Made by a program: the position numbers and the translations under genes. The notes under the pieces are model-generated. The model was not told where the DNA came from and did not search any database. It saw nothing but the letters and a program-made list of their open reading frames with translations. Shown here in pieces: positions 32,196 to 40,016 of a stretch of DNA of 64,000 nt. Within the stretch, counting starts at the first letter, position 1. Every line of letters starts with the position of its first letter. The stretch is from Vibrio gazogenes. Lineage in GTDB: Bacteria > Pseudomonadota > Gammaproteobacteria > Enterobacterales > Vibrionaceae. The stretch lies in the NCBI RefSeq assembly GCF_002196515.1, contig NZ_CP018836.1, positions 1,239,573-1,303,572 of the forward strand, written 5' to 3'.

Positions 32196-33209
32196 ATGAG
32201 TTTTTCGCAAACGCATCATGAAAGAAATTCTCTTGCACTAAAACGATGCAAGTCCTACTCATTTGATGTCAATCAGCAAGCCGAAAGTTTAGTGAAGTGG
32301 GATCAACATTATAATCAGCATAGCCAAGGCCACTTTTCAGGTTATCTTGATGAGCTGAATTTTGGGGGGATGCACGTATTTGAAGAATATACCAACCAAA
32401 CGCTGTTACAGCACTGCTGTGTCAATGAATATAATATTTGGCTTGGTTTTTCATTACAGAAACAACGCCCTAAAATTAATGGCACTCAAATTGAAGAAGG
32501 TCAATTGATGATCCGTCCATCAGGCGTCGAGTTTGAGTTGATCACCCCTAAAGAGTTTCATATCTATGGGTTAGTGCTGGATAAACGAGTGTTGCAACAA
32601 GAGTTGACAGGGCTCGATGCTGATTTATGGCTCAATGAATCATCAAAAATTTTGGTGAGTGAGCCAAATACCAGAGTGAGTTATGAATTAGCCAAAATTA
32701 TTGGTTTGATGCTGCGCGATCATACGCCGTTCTCAACAGTGCTTAACCATCATAAAGGCGGCGAGCGTCTTAAACGCTTGCGTCCCGTCATTAGTTCGGC
32801 TATTGCAGATTTACTGTTGCAAACCGAAACCGGGATGAGAGAAATTGAAGTTTCAGCGCCCGCAAAACGGCGTGTGTTAGAACGGATTCGAAACCATATT
32901 GAGAAAACGGGACGTTATCCTTTAACCACGACAGAGTTGTGCCAAATTGCTTACGCTAGCCGTCGAACGCTTCAATATTGTTTTGAACAAGAGTTAGGGG
33001 TATCTCCTATCCAATATTTACGTGATTGCCGTCTTAATGAAATTCGACGAATTTTACTCAATACAGAAGAAGAGATTGTGATTTCCAATCTAGCGGTCGA
33101 ATTTGGGTTCTACCATATCAGTACTTTTAACGAGCATTACAAGAAACTGTTTGGTGAAACGCCAAGTCAAACTCGGCAACGTGCTCGCTTATACCATTAT
33201 AAACGCTAG
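32196..33209 (+). CDS. eutR: AraC-family regulator of ethanolamine use, EutR-like
   Basis: A 337-residue protein with a C-terminal AraC DNA-binding domain (about 230-330: TTTELCQIAYASRRTLQYCF, then LGVSPIQYLRDCRLNEIRR and FGFYHISTFNEHYKKLFGE). The N-terminal sensor part resembles EutR. It is divergent from eutBC-eat with 181 bp between the starts, the usual layout for activation of the lyase operon by ethanolamine plus B12. GGAGAGG precedes the ATG. The symbol is assigned by context and overall similarity. Confidence 0.85.
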   Translation: MSFSQTHHERNSLALKRCKSYSFDVNQQAESLVKWDQHYNQHSQGHFSGYLDELNFGGMHVFEEYTNQTLLQHCCVNEYNIWLGFSLQKQRPKINGTQIEEGQLMIRPSGVEFELITPKEFHIYGLVLDKRVLQQELTGLDADLWLNESSKILVSEPNTRVSYELAKIIGLMLRDHTPFSTVLNHHKGGERLKRLRPVISSAIADLLLQTETGMREIEVSAPAKRRVLERIRNHIEKTGRYPLTTTELCQIAYASRRTLQYCFEQELGVSPIQYLRDCRLNEIRRILLNTEEEIVISNLAVEFGFYHISTFNEHYKKLFGETPSQTRQRARLYHYKR

Positions 33210-33238
33210 TTCCTTCCTATCTCACTCTATCTCAAGCA

Positions 33239-33540
33239 GGACACGCACCTCAAGGAGTGGATTCGTTCAGATTGATATAACCAATAGTCCATCATTTTGA
33301 TCTGGGTTTTATAATCAGGTTGGTTCGTCATGACGGTATAATTCTCATGACAATAAATCTGTACCTCGCTATTTTTGACCTCTAATATCGCTGATTTTCC
33401 CAATTAGGGTTGAAACCGTGGCGTAGTTTACTTCCCATTCCAATACCTCTGTCTTCTTTAGTTTATGAGCGGCGTGTTGGTTAATATGGTCGAGCTCTGC
33501 CTCGCTCTCATTGGTGTTGCTTGATTTCGAGGGAAATAGC
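33239..33540 (-). pseudogene. Remnant of a choloylglycine-hydrolase/penicillin-acylase-like gene
   Basis: On the minus strand two adjacent frames read EVLEWEVNYATVSTLIGKIS followed by stop, and, one base shifted, SEVQIYCHENYTVMTNQPDY then KTQIKMMDYW. NYATV, then VMTN.PDY...QI...YW, is the central pattern of linear-amide Ntn hydrolases (choloylglycine hydrolase/penicillin V acylase). No start and no N-terminal Cys are present. The downstream end runs into a left REP-like arm (GGACACGCACCTCAAGG at 33239-33255). A decayed gene between eutR and tnaA. Confidence 0.5.
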
Positions 33541-33558
33541 GCGCCAATGAGGCGCGCT
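33538..33558 (-). terminator. GC-rich hairpin after tnaA
   Basis: AGCGCGCC (33538-33545) and GGCGCGCT (33551-33558) pair across AATGA, 12 bp downstream of the tnaA stop on the minus strand. The T run is short (ATTTCC). Confidence 0.6.
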
Positions 33559-33569
33559 TGAGTGAGTGA

Positions 33570-34988
33570 TTATTCAATTTCTTTCAGACGAGCCGTGAAG
33601 TGGCGTAGTACGGGTGGCTCGTAGGTGAAATCCAACCCCTTCACGTTGTGGGCATTTTCTTTGACTTTCTCAAACGCTTCAATCACGAAGTCCATGTGCG
33701 TTTGAGTGTAAGTCGCGCGAGGAATCGTCAGGCGTAACAACTCAGCAGGGCAAGGGTGCTGTTGACCCGTTGCCGGATCTCGGCCTAATAGTAACGAACC
33801 GATTTCCACCGCGCGGATACCCGCAACTTTGTAGAGCTCACAAGCCAAAGCATGAGCTGGGAATTGATGTGAAGGGATATGAGGTAGTAATTTACCTGCA
33901 TCAACGAATGCGGCGTGACCGCCGGCTTGCTGACACACAACCCCAATGGCTTCCAGGCCATCAACAAGGTACTGAACCTGACGGATACGGTACTCTAGCC
34001 AATCCTGGCGCATGCCATCGTAAAGGCCGACCGCAAGTCGTTCCATGGCACCGCCTTCAAGACCACCATAGGTAGGAAAACCTTCTTGAACAACACAAAG
34101 TGTGCGGCATTCAGTGTAAACATCCATCATTGATTCATCTTTGAAACACAACAGTCCGCCCATTTGAACCATTGCATCTTTCTTTGCTGACATGGCTAAG
34201 CCATCTGCGTATTGATAAGTTTCACGCGTGATTTCTTCGATCGTCCAATCTTGGTAACCGGGCTCTCGTTGTTGAATAAAATAAGCATTCTCGGCAAAAC
34301 GCGCTGAGTCCATGATGACAGGGATATCGTAACGTTGAGCAATCGCGTATACCGCTTTTAAGTTCGCAATAGAAACAGGCTGACCACCTGCAGAATTACA
34401 AGTAATTGTGCTGACGATGTAAGGAACGTTCGCGGGGCCGGCTTCTTCAATCGCCATTTCAAGTTTCGCGATGTCAAAGTTACCTTTGAAATCTGCATTG
34501 ACAGACGTATCGAACGCATCTTCGGTATAGACGTTTTTCGCCACACAGCAGTTAACCTGAGTATGACCTTGCGTGGTGTCGAAGAAGTAGTTAGACAGCG
34601 CCACCATTTTTGAACGGTCTAGGCCTTTTTCTTGTTCACGTTTTTTAATCAGAACAGGAATATAGATTTGTTCTGCACCACGACCTTGGTGTGTTGGAAT
34701 CGTTAATTCATAACCGAAGATATCTTTTACAGCATTTGCAAGCGTGTAGTAGCTGCGGCTGCCACTGTATGCTTCATCGCCCATCAGCATTGCGGCTTGC
34801 ATTCTTTGAGTGATAGAACCAGTGCCGCTATCAGTGAGAAGGTCAATGAACACATCATCACTATCTAAAAGGAACGGGTTCATACCTGCTTTAAGGATGG
34901 CTTCTTCACGATGTTCACGCGTGGTACGTTTTACTGGCTCAACCACACGAATACGAAATGGTTCTGGTAAGTGTTTAAAATTTTCCAT
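33570..34988 (-). CDS. tnaA: Tryptophanase
   Basis: A 472-residue PLP enzyme that splits L-tryptophan to indole, pyruvate and ammonia. It is close to E. coli TnaA along its whole length: MENFKHLPEPFRIRVVEPVK, LLTDSGTGSITQRMQAAMLMG, PTHQGRGAEQIY, SAKKDAMVQMGG with the PLP lysine, and CRTLCVVQEGFPTYGGLEGG. Indole is a signal in vibrios. No tnaB permease follows. About 250 bp upstream a short reading frame looks like a TnaC leader, and a CRP-like site lies further upstream, as expected for catabolite control plus tryptophan-induced antitermination. Confidence 0.97.
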   Translation of the reverse strand: MENFKHLPEPFRIRVVEPVKRTTREHREEAILKAGMNPFLLDSDDVFIDLLTDSGTGSITQRMQAAMLMGDEAYSGSRSYYTLANAVKDIFGYELTIPTHQGRGAEQIYIPVLIKKREQEKGLDRSKMVALSNYFFDTTQGHTQVNCCVAKNVYTEDAFDTSVNADFKGNFDIAKLEMAIEEAGPANVPYIVSTITCNSAGGQPVSIANLKAVYAIAQRYDIPVIMDSARFAENAYFIQQREPGYQDWTIEEITRETYQYADGLAMSAKKDAMVQMGGLLCFKDESMMDVYTECRTLCVVQEGFPTYGGLEGGAMERLAVGLYDGMRQDWLEYRIRQVQYLVDGLEAIGVVCQQAGGHAAFVDAGKLLPHIPSHQFPAHALACELYKVAGIRAVEIGSLLLGRDPATGQQHPCPAELLRLTIPRATYTQTHMDFVIEAFEKVKENAHNVKGLDFTYEPPVLRHFTARLKEIE

Positions 34989-35238
34989 GATAATACCTTT
35001 GAATTAATTAATTTTCGTCAGACGATATTATTCGGCACCCGATATATATTTAGGGTGTAAAATATCGCGCTAAATAATTAGCGATAAATTTAGAGTTAAA
35101 TAAATCGATTCGGAATAACTAAACCACCCCTTTCAATGAATAAAGATGAGTGCCAGTATCAAAAAACGATATAAATAGATTTAATGTTGATGCTGATTGT
35201 TTAATCGATGCGAAAGAATGCAGAAACAACCAAGACGG

Positions 35239-35343
35239 TTAGGCGAGTGTAAAAGAAGGTAAGATTGAGATTTGATAGTCGTGCGTGTACCAAGCTAAGG
35301 AGCTTGACCATAACTTATCTTGAATTTTTAGATTTTTACTCAT
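35239..35343 (-). CDS. tnaC: Candidate TnaC leader peptide
   Basis: A 34-codon frame (MSKNLKIQDKLWSSSLAWYT, then HDYQISILPSFTLA) lies 250 bp before tnaA on the same strand. TnaC works by stalling the ribosome when tryptophan is high; its key residues are a Trp, an Asp four residues later, an Ile three after that, and a late Pro. Here W18, D22 and I25 keep that spacing; the Pro (29) is one residue earlier than in E. coli. The stretch after the stop is pyrimidine-rich, suitable for Rho. The ribosome site is weak. Good candidate, not certain. Confidence 0.5.
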   Translation of the reverse strand: MSKNLKIQDKLWSSSLAWYTHDYQISILPSFTLA

Positions 35344-35433
35344 ATCTAAATCCGCTGTGAGTTATAGCTGGTTGACTGATAGATGGATTTTTAACCAAGT
35401 CTATTGGGTAAGTAAATTAACTAAAATAATAAT

Positions 35434-35450
35434 TGTGACCTAAGTCATCA
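35434..35450. promoter_or_regulatory. CRP-like site upstream of tnaC/tnaA
   Basis: TGTGACCTAAGTCATCA fits the TGTGA-N6-TCACA consensus in 8 of 10 positions. It lies about 90 bp upstream of the leader peptide start, suitable for catabolite activation. The rest of 34989-35628 shows no further gene. Confidence 0.5.
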
Positions 35451-35628
35451 AATTGAAATAGCAAAACTCATTATAAAAGAAGAAACGCGACTGCTTTAAC
35501 AACAGAGAGCACACCAACTGACCCAAGCGACCTTAGCAAACGCAAAGGTGAATTAGAAGATGACGTTGATGATCTTGGGGGGTTGGTGCGGCATACCTCT
35601 ATTTTTGCATCTGGCATAGACTTAGTCT

Positions 35629-36030
35629 TTACAATGCCTCAGCCGTTTCTTGTAGATATCGCCATAGCGGATTACCGCTATGCATATCAATAATCACTAC
35701 GGACCAGCGAGAAGAACATTTATCTTCTTCCTGATGTATTTCACGATAGCGTATAACAATGCTGTCTTGTGTTGCTAATAGCGTTTCACATTGCTCAATT
35801 GTAATGGACAAGGATGGGCGACTTCCGATGTTCTGCCGAAATAGCGCTTCAACCTGTTGTAGACCGACAAGATTCCCAGAAACTGGGACCATGGAAAAAG
35901 TCGGGCTGAAGCTATTTAGTAGTTTCTCTAGAGACATAGGGTGCTTTGAATCACCAGTAAATACATCTTGAATCCATTGATGAAGCTCGATAACACTGTG
36001 ATGCGCGACTAATTCTCTTTCGGATAACAT
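35629..36030 (-). CDS. NTF2-like / SnoaL-type small protein
   Basis: A 133-residue cystatin-like alpha+beta protein of the DUF4440/NTF2 type: helix HHSVIELHQWIQDVFTGDSK, then strands around FSMVPVSGNLVGL and DSIVIRYREIH, and a final WSVVIIDMHSGNPLWRYLQE. Such proteins bind or isomerise small hydrophobic molecules. Its start lies inside the end of the MFS gene (overlap 22 bp), so both are translated from one message. It may act on the substrate that the transporter exports. Confidence 0.7.
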   Translation of the reverse strand: MLSERELVAHHSVIELHQWIQDVFTGDSKHPMSLEKLLNSFSPTFSMVPVSGNLVGLQQVEALFRQNIGSRPSLSITIEQCETLLATQDSIVIRYREIHQEEDKCSSRWSVVIIDMHSGNPLWRYLQETAEAL

Positions 36031-37382
36031 AACGAGTCCTTTTTCTGGGTGAGTTTTTTAATCAGTAGCAAGGGACTGAGCCCAACAACTGAGGCGATTA
36101 AAAATGTCAGTTGGTAGGCTGACATATCCGTGGTGTACTGTTGCAACAAGTTAAAAACTAAAGTGAAAAAAGCAGCACCGATACTGAAGGACATCTGACG
36201 ATTCAGATTCCAGATAGTACTGGCTCGAGTCAGTTGCTCTTCGTCAAAATCCATCATCGCCGTTGTCTGGGCTGTATTGGCACTTATTCCTCCTCCCATG
36301 CCCATCAATAGGTAGGCGATAATCAATAATGGCAGTGTGAGAGTATTTCCCGCTAAAGAGAGAACCGCGATCCCGGAGGAGTGTAATAATAAACCAGATA
36401 GAAATAATGGCTGCGCACCAATACGATTATAGAGTCGGCCACCCATTACCATGGCAAAAAATGACCCTGTCGCATAAAGTATCATCAATGATCCAGTTTG
36501 CTCCGCCGACCAACCCAGCTCATCTTGAAGAAAAAATATACTTAATAGGTTCACTCCTGTGAAGACACCAGGAACGGCATGGTAAATCAGCACAGAAAAT
36601 CGCATATGAATATTATGCAGCATTTTGAGATCAAGAATGGGGTCAGACTTATCCTGATAGTACTTCAAGTAAGCCATGGCAAAAACAAAGCCGATGATAA
36701 GAAACAATAATGACTTCAGTTTTGAACCAGCATCGGCATAAAGAGAAAGTCCTATGAGTATTGTGGCCAATGAAATACTAACCAACATTAGCCCCTTTAG
36801 GTCAGGGCGTTTTACCTTCGTTTCCTCAGAGCGAATCCATAGTAGGGCTAATAACGCTGTTAATAAACTAAAGGGAATATTACATAGAAATACCCAACGC
36901 CAAGAAGCATGGTCAACAATGATGCCACCAATAGTCGGTGAGATAGCGGGAGCAATCAAAGCGACCGCCATAACAAGTGTTGATATTTTTGCTCGTTCTT
37001 TATTTTTAAATAAATTAAATGTGAGAGCTTGACCAACGGGAATAAGCAGGCCACCACCCACGCCTTGAATAAAACGAAAAGTGACTAAAGAATAAAAATC
37101 ATTTGCTGTACCAGCTAATAATGCACCCAATGAAAATATAAGCATGGATGCCACAATGGTTAATCGATCGCTAAATTGACTGGCTAACCAATTACTAATA
37201 GGAATAATCAGTGTCAGACCAAGAATATAACTATTTGCAACCCAAACAACACTTGACGCTGATACAGACAATTCTCTGGCAATATCAGGAAGAGAAATTG
37301 CTGACATAAAGATATTTATACAGTCAATAAAAAAACCGATCAAAAAAATGAGAGCAATTCGGTAGCGATAAACCATGAGCAA
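36009..37382 (-). CDS. MFS drug/metabolite exporter, DHA2-like
   Basis: A 457-residue transporter with 12-14 predicted membrane helices. MFS motifs: WVANSYILGLTLIIPISNWLAS and FRFIQGVGGGLLIPVGQAL (motif C-like GG..P) with ISPTIGGIIVDHASWRWVF after it, as in EmrB/QacA exporters. It probably exports a toxic or signalling compound using the proton gradient. It is divergent from the LysR gene, whose palindromic operator lies between the two starts. Either Met1 or Met3 may be the start. Confidence 0.88.
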   Translation of the reverse strand: MLMVYRYRIALIFLIGFFIDCINIFMSAISLPDIARELSVSASSVVWVANSYILGLTLIIPISNWLASQFSDRLTIVASMLIFSLGALLAGTANDFYSLVTFRFIQGVGGGLLIPVGQALTFNLFKNKERAKISTLVMAVALIAPAISPTIGGIIVDHASWRWVFLCNIPFSLLTALLALLWIRSEETKVKRPDLKGLMLVSISLATILIGLSLYADAGSKLKSLLFLIIGFVFAMAYLKYYQDKSDPILDLKMLHNIHMRFSVLIYHAVPGVFTGVNLLSIFFLQDELGWSAEQTGSLMILYATGSFFAMVMGGRLYNRIGAQPLFLSGLLLHSSGIAVLSLAGNTLTLPLLIIAYLLMGMGGGISANTAQTTAMMDFDEEQLTRASTIWNLNRQMSFSIGAAFFTLVFNLLQQYTTDMSAYQLTFLIASVVGLSPLLLIKKLTQKKDSLCYPKEN

Positions 37383-37440
37383 CCTCTGACAAAATTTTTA
37401 TGGCCGGAATACTATAGAGTTTGACGGAGGGTGACGAGCT

Positions 37441-37453
37441 GTTTAGACTAAAC
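37441..37453. promoter_or_regulatory. Palindromic LysR-type site
   Basis: GTTTAGACTAAAC is a perfect 13-bp palindrome (T-N11-A-like) 27 bp before the LysR start, in the divergent intergenic region with the MFS gene. Confidence 0.6.
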
Positions 37454-37480
37454 GCTAAGTTTAATGAGATTTAACAGTGT

Positions 37481-38374
37481 ATGTTTAACAATCTAAAACG
37501 TATCCATATTTTCATCACTGTCGTTGAAAGTGGCTCATTCTCCAAAGCGGCTGATCGACTATTCATCAGCAAAGCGATGGTCAGCATCCATATCAAATCC
37601 TTAGAAGACTCTCTGAAAGTTCCACTATTAATCAGAAACTCCAGAGGCTTTGTGATGACTGAAGCGGGTGAATTACTCTATAACGATTTTAAAGAGACAT
37701 TTTCAAATATTCAGACATCATTAGACAATGTTGTTGAAAAGCATCATTCTCTCACTGGAAATTTAAGAATTTCTTCCACTGTCGAATTTGGAGAGGTGTT
37801 CTTAATACCTATTATTGCTGATTTCTGTCAGTCTCACCCAGATATTAATATTAGCTTTCATGCGGATTCTTCATTAAATAAATTAGTCAATGAGCAGATT
37901 GATTTAGCGGTTAGGTTGGGTGCATTGAATGATTCATCTTTAAAAAGTCGAAAGATCGGCCATTATAATATTATTATGGTGGCTTCTTCACAGTGGCTAC
38001 TAAAAAATCCTCTTACTTCATTAGAGGATGTTAACTCAGCTCACTGGATTGCTAACAGTAATCTAAAAAATCCGACCCAATGGACTTTTCATAATAAAGA
38101 TAATCATGCGTTCAAAGTGAATGCTACCGCAAAGTTTAGTACTAATTCATCAATATCTATAAAGTCTATGGTGAAGTCCAATCTTGGTATCGCCATATTA
38201 CCCGAATGGATAATCAAAAAAGAATTAACAGACGGGGATTTTGTTCATTTATTTCCAGACTGGAGTCTTCCTAAACAGGATATCAGCGTTGTTTTTACAG
38301 GAGACCACCGTGTTCGTCTTAAATGCAGATCATTTATCGATCATCTAGTACACCATATCAATGATCTACAATAA
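37481..38374 (+). CDS. LysR-family transcriptional regulator
   Basis: A 297-residue regulator. Winged HTH at residues 1-60 (FITVVESGSFSKAADRLFIS, then KAMVSIHIKSLEDSL) and a substrate-binding domain (about 90-295) with LRISSTVEFGEVFLIP and GIAILPEWI. By arrangement it controls the divergent MFS/NTF2-like pair. Belongs to the CrgA-like LysR branch. The ligand is unknown. Confidence 0.92.
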   Translation: MFNNLKRIHIFITVVESGSFSKAADRLFISKAMVSIHIKSLEDSLKVPLLIRNSRGFVMTEAGELLYNDFKETFSNIQTSLDNVVEKHHSLTGNLRISSTVEFGEVFLIPIIADFCQSHPDINISFHADSSLNKLVNEQIDLAVRLGALNDSSLKSRKIGHYNIIMVASSQWLLKNPLTSLEDVNSAHWIANSNLKNPTQWTFHNKDNHAFKVNATAKFSTNSSISIKSMVKSNLGIAILPEWIIKKELTDGDFVHLFPDWSLPKQDISVVFTGDHRVRLKCRSFIDHLVHHINDLQ

Positions 38375-38385
38375 ATAGTGTAATA

Positions 38386-38448
38386 CTTCCTATCCCACGG
38401 TCATCTCATCATGCTCTGAATCGCGGGCTTCGATATAAGCAGGTTGCA
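38386..38448. pseudogene. MNT-HEPN relic far from the array
   Basis: CCCACGGTCATCTCATCATG followed by CTCTGAATCGCGGGCTTCGA and TATAAGCAGGTTGCA matches the part of MNT-HEPN encoding the YIEARYSEHYEIT region with few changes. It is about 18 kb from the nearest copy and shows that the MNT-HEPN 3' end was once inserted here. Confidence 0.65.
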
Positions 38449-38460
38449 TGAACAGAAAAA

Positions 38461-38505
38461 AACAATCCCCTTCTCTTGATTTGAGGGAGGGAGAAGGGGA
38501 TTGTT
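38461..38505 (-). terminator. Terminator of the beta-glucoside operon
   Basis: AACAATCCCCTTCTC (38461-38475) and GAGAAGGGGATTGTT (38491-38505) pair perfectly over 15 bp; on the minus strand a run of T follows. It ends the GH1 gene and can also serve the convergent LysR gene. Confidence 0.85.
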
Positions 38506-38520
38506 GAATCTGATTCGCTG

Positions 38521-39951
38521 TTAGCGAACATCGTTGCCATTGCTGGCAATGACTTTTTTGTACCAGTAGAAGGACTTCTTCGGTGTCCGGTTTAAGGTGC
38601 CTTGCCCTAAGTTGTCACGATCAACATAAATAAAACCGTAACGCTTACTCATTTCACCGGTTGATGCGGCCACTAAGTCGATACAGCCCCAAGGGGTGAA
38701 TCCCATCAGCGGTACACCATCTTGCATCGCGTCATGCATGGCCTGAATGTGCTGACGCAGGTAATCGATGCGATAGTCATCGTTGATTTCACCATTCTCA
38801 TCCGGTGTATCTTTCGCGCCTAAACCGTTCTCGACCAAAAAGAGCGGTTTTTGGTAACGGTCATACAGGGTATTCATGGTAATTCTCAACCCAAGCGGAT
38901 CAATCACCCATCCCCAGTCACTGGCGGGTAAATGAGGGTTGCGAATCGATTTCACCACATTTGCAGCGCTGGTGTTGCCTTCATTCATATCGGCAGATGC
39001 ACAGCGCGAAGCGTAATAGCTGAAGGAAATGAAATCGACGGTATGTTTGAGAATTTCAAAGTCTTCAGCCTCGGTCTGAAGTTGTACGCCTTTTCTCTTG
39101 AAGACTGATTGGCTGTATGCCGGGTAATAGCCGCGAGATTGCACATCGATAAAGAATAGGTTTTCACGGTCTTTTTCCATCGCGGTAAACACATCTTGCG
39201 GCTTACAGGAATAAGGATAGAAATTCCCGCCTGCAAGCATACAACCGACTTGGTTTTGCGGGTCAGTTTCATGGGCGATTTTAGTTGCCAGTGCACTGGC
39301 AACTAATTGGTGATGTGCCGCTTGATATTTCACCTGATCGTGGTTTTCACCGGCCTGAAACAGTAATCCGGCACCTGAGAATGGGCTTGCCAGTAAAATA
39401 TTGATTTCATTGAAGGTCAACCAGTATTTGACCAGACCACGGTAGTGTTCAAAACAGGTGCGAGCATAGCGGCTAAAGAACGCGATCATTTGACGGTTGC
39501 GCCATGAGCCGTATTGATTGACCAGATTCATGGGGACATCAAAATGGCACAAAGTGACCAGCGGCTCAATGCCATGCTTGTGACATTCTTCAAAGACGTT
39601 TCGGTAGAAATCTAGACCTGCTTGGTTCGGCTCCGCGTCATCGCCATTGGGATAAATACGACTCCATGCAATCGACAGGCGGAACACTTTGAACCCCATT
39701 TCTGCCAACAGGGCGATATCTTCACGATAGCGATGATAGAAATCGATGGCGTGGTGGCTGGGGTAGAATTCATCATCACTGAGTGTGACGCTGGCGACTT
39801 GGCCCAGTTTAATCGGCAGCCGGTTCTCACCGTATGGGATCATATCAACCGTGGTTAAACCTTTGCCGTCTGCAAGGTAAGCCCCTTCTGACTGGTTGGC
39901 GGCAATGGCGCCACCCCAGAGAAAATCTTGTGGAAAATTCAGTTCAGACAT
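38521..39951 (-). CDS. 6-phospho-beta-glucosidase, GH1
   Basis: A 476-residue GH1 enzyme that hydrolyses phosphorylated beta-glucosides such as cellobiose or arbutin phosphate after PTS uptake. Conserved parts: FPQDFLWGGAIAANQSEGAY, WLTFNEIN with the acid/base Glu, and PLFLVENGLGAKD with the nucleophile Glu. The C-terminal NRTPKKSFYWYKKVIASNG is typical of the AscB/BglA group. Second gene of the operon with the PTS permease (65 bp gap). Confidence 0.93.
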   Translation of the reverse strand: MSELNFPQDFLWGGAIAANQSEGAYLADGKGLTTVDMIPYGENRLPIKLGQVASVTLSDDEFYPSHHAIDFYHRYREDIALLAEMGFKVFRLSIAWSRIYPNGDDAEPNQAGLDFYRNVFEECHKHGIEPLVTLCHFDVPMNLVNQYGSWRNRQMIAFFSRYARTCFEHYRGLVKYWLTFNEINILLASPFSGAGLLFQAGENHDQVKYQAAHHQLVASALATKIAHETDPQNQVGCMLAGGNFYPYSCKPQDVFTAMEKDRENLFFIDVQSRGYYPAYSQSVFKRKGVQLQTEAEDFEILKHTVDFISFSYYASRCASADMNEGNTSAANVVKSIRNPHLPASDWGWVIDPLGLRITMNTLYDRYQKPLFLVENGLGAKDTPDENGEINDDYRIDYLRQHIQAMHDAMQDGVPLMGFTPWGCIDLVAASTGEMSKRYGFIYVDRDNLGQGTLNRTPKKSFYWYKKVIASNGNDVR

Positions 39952-40016
39952 GTGTTTCCTTTTTATCGATGCAAGTCATCTTAAAGATCGGATGACTTGC
40001 ATCTATCAAATGGCGG

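Noticed and set aside
35239..35311. Alternative leader frame MVKLLSLVHARLSNLNLTFF upstream of tnaA
   Set aside because: Lacks tryptophan and the W-x3-D spacing; the overlapping 34-codon frame fits TnaC better.
35480..35628. Short plus-strand frame TDPSDLSKRKGELEDDVDDLGG as a gene remnant
   Set aside because: No start, no recognisable family and too short to support; recorded only as a possibility.
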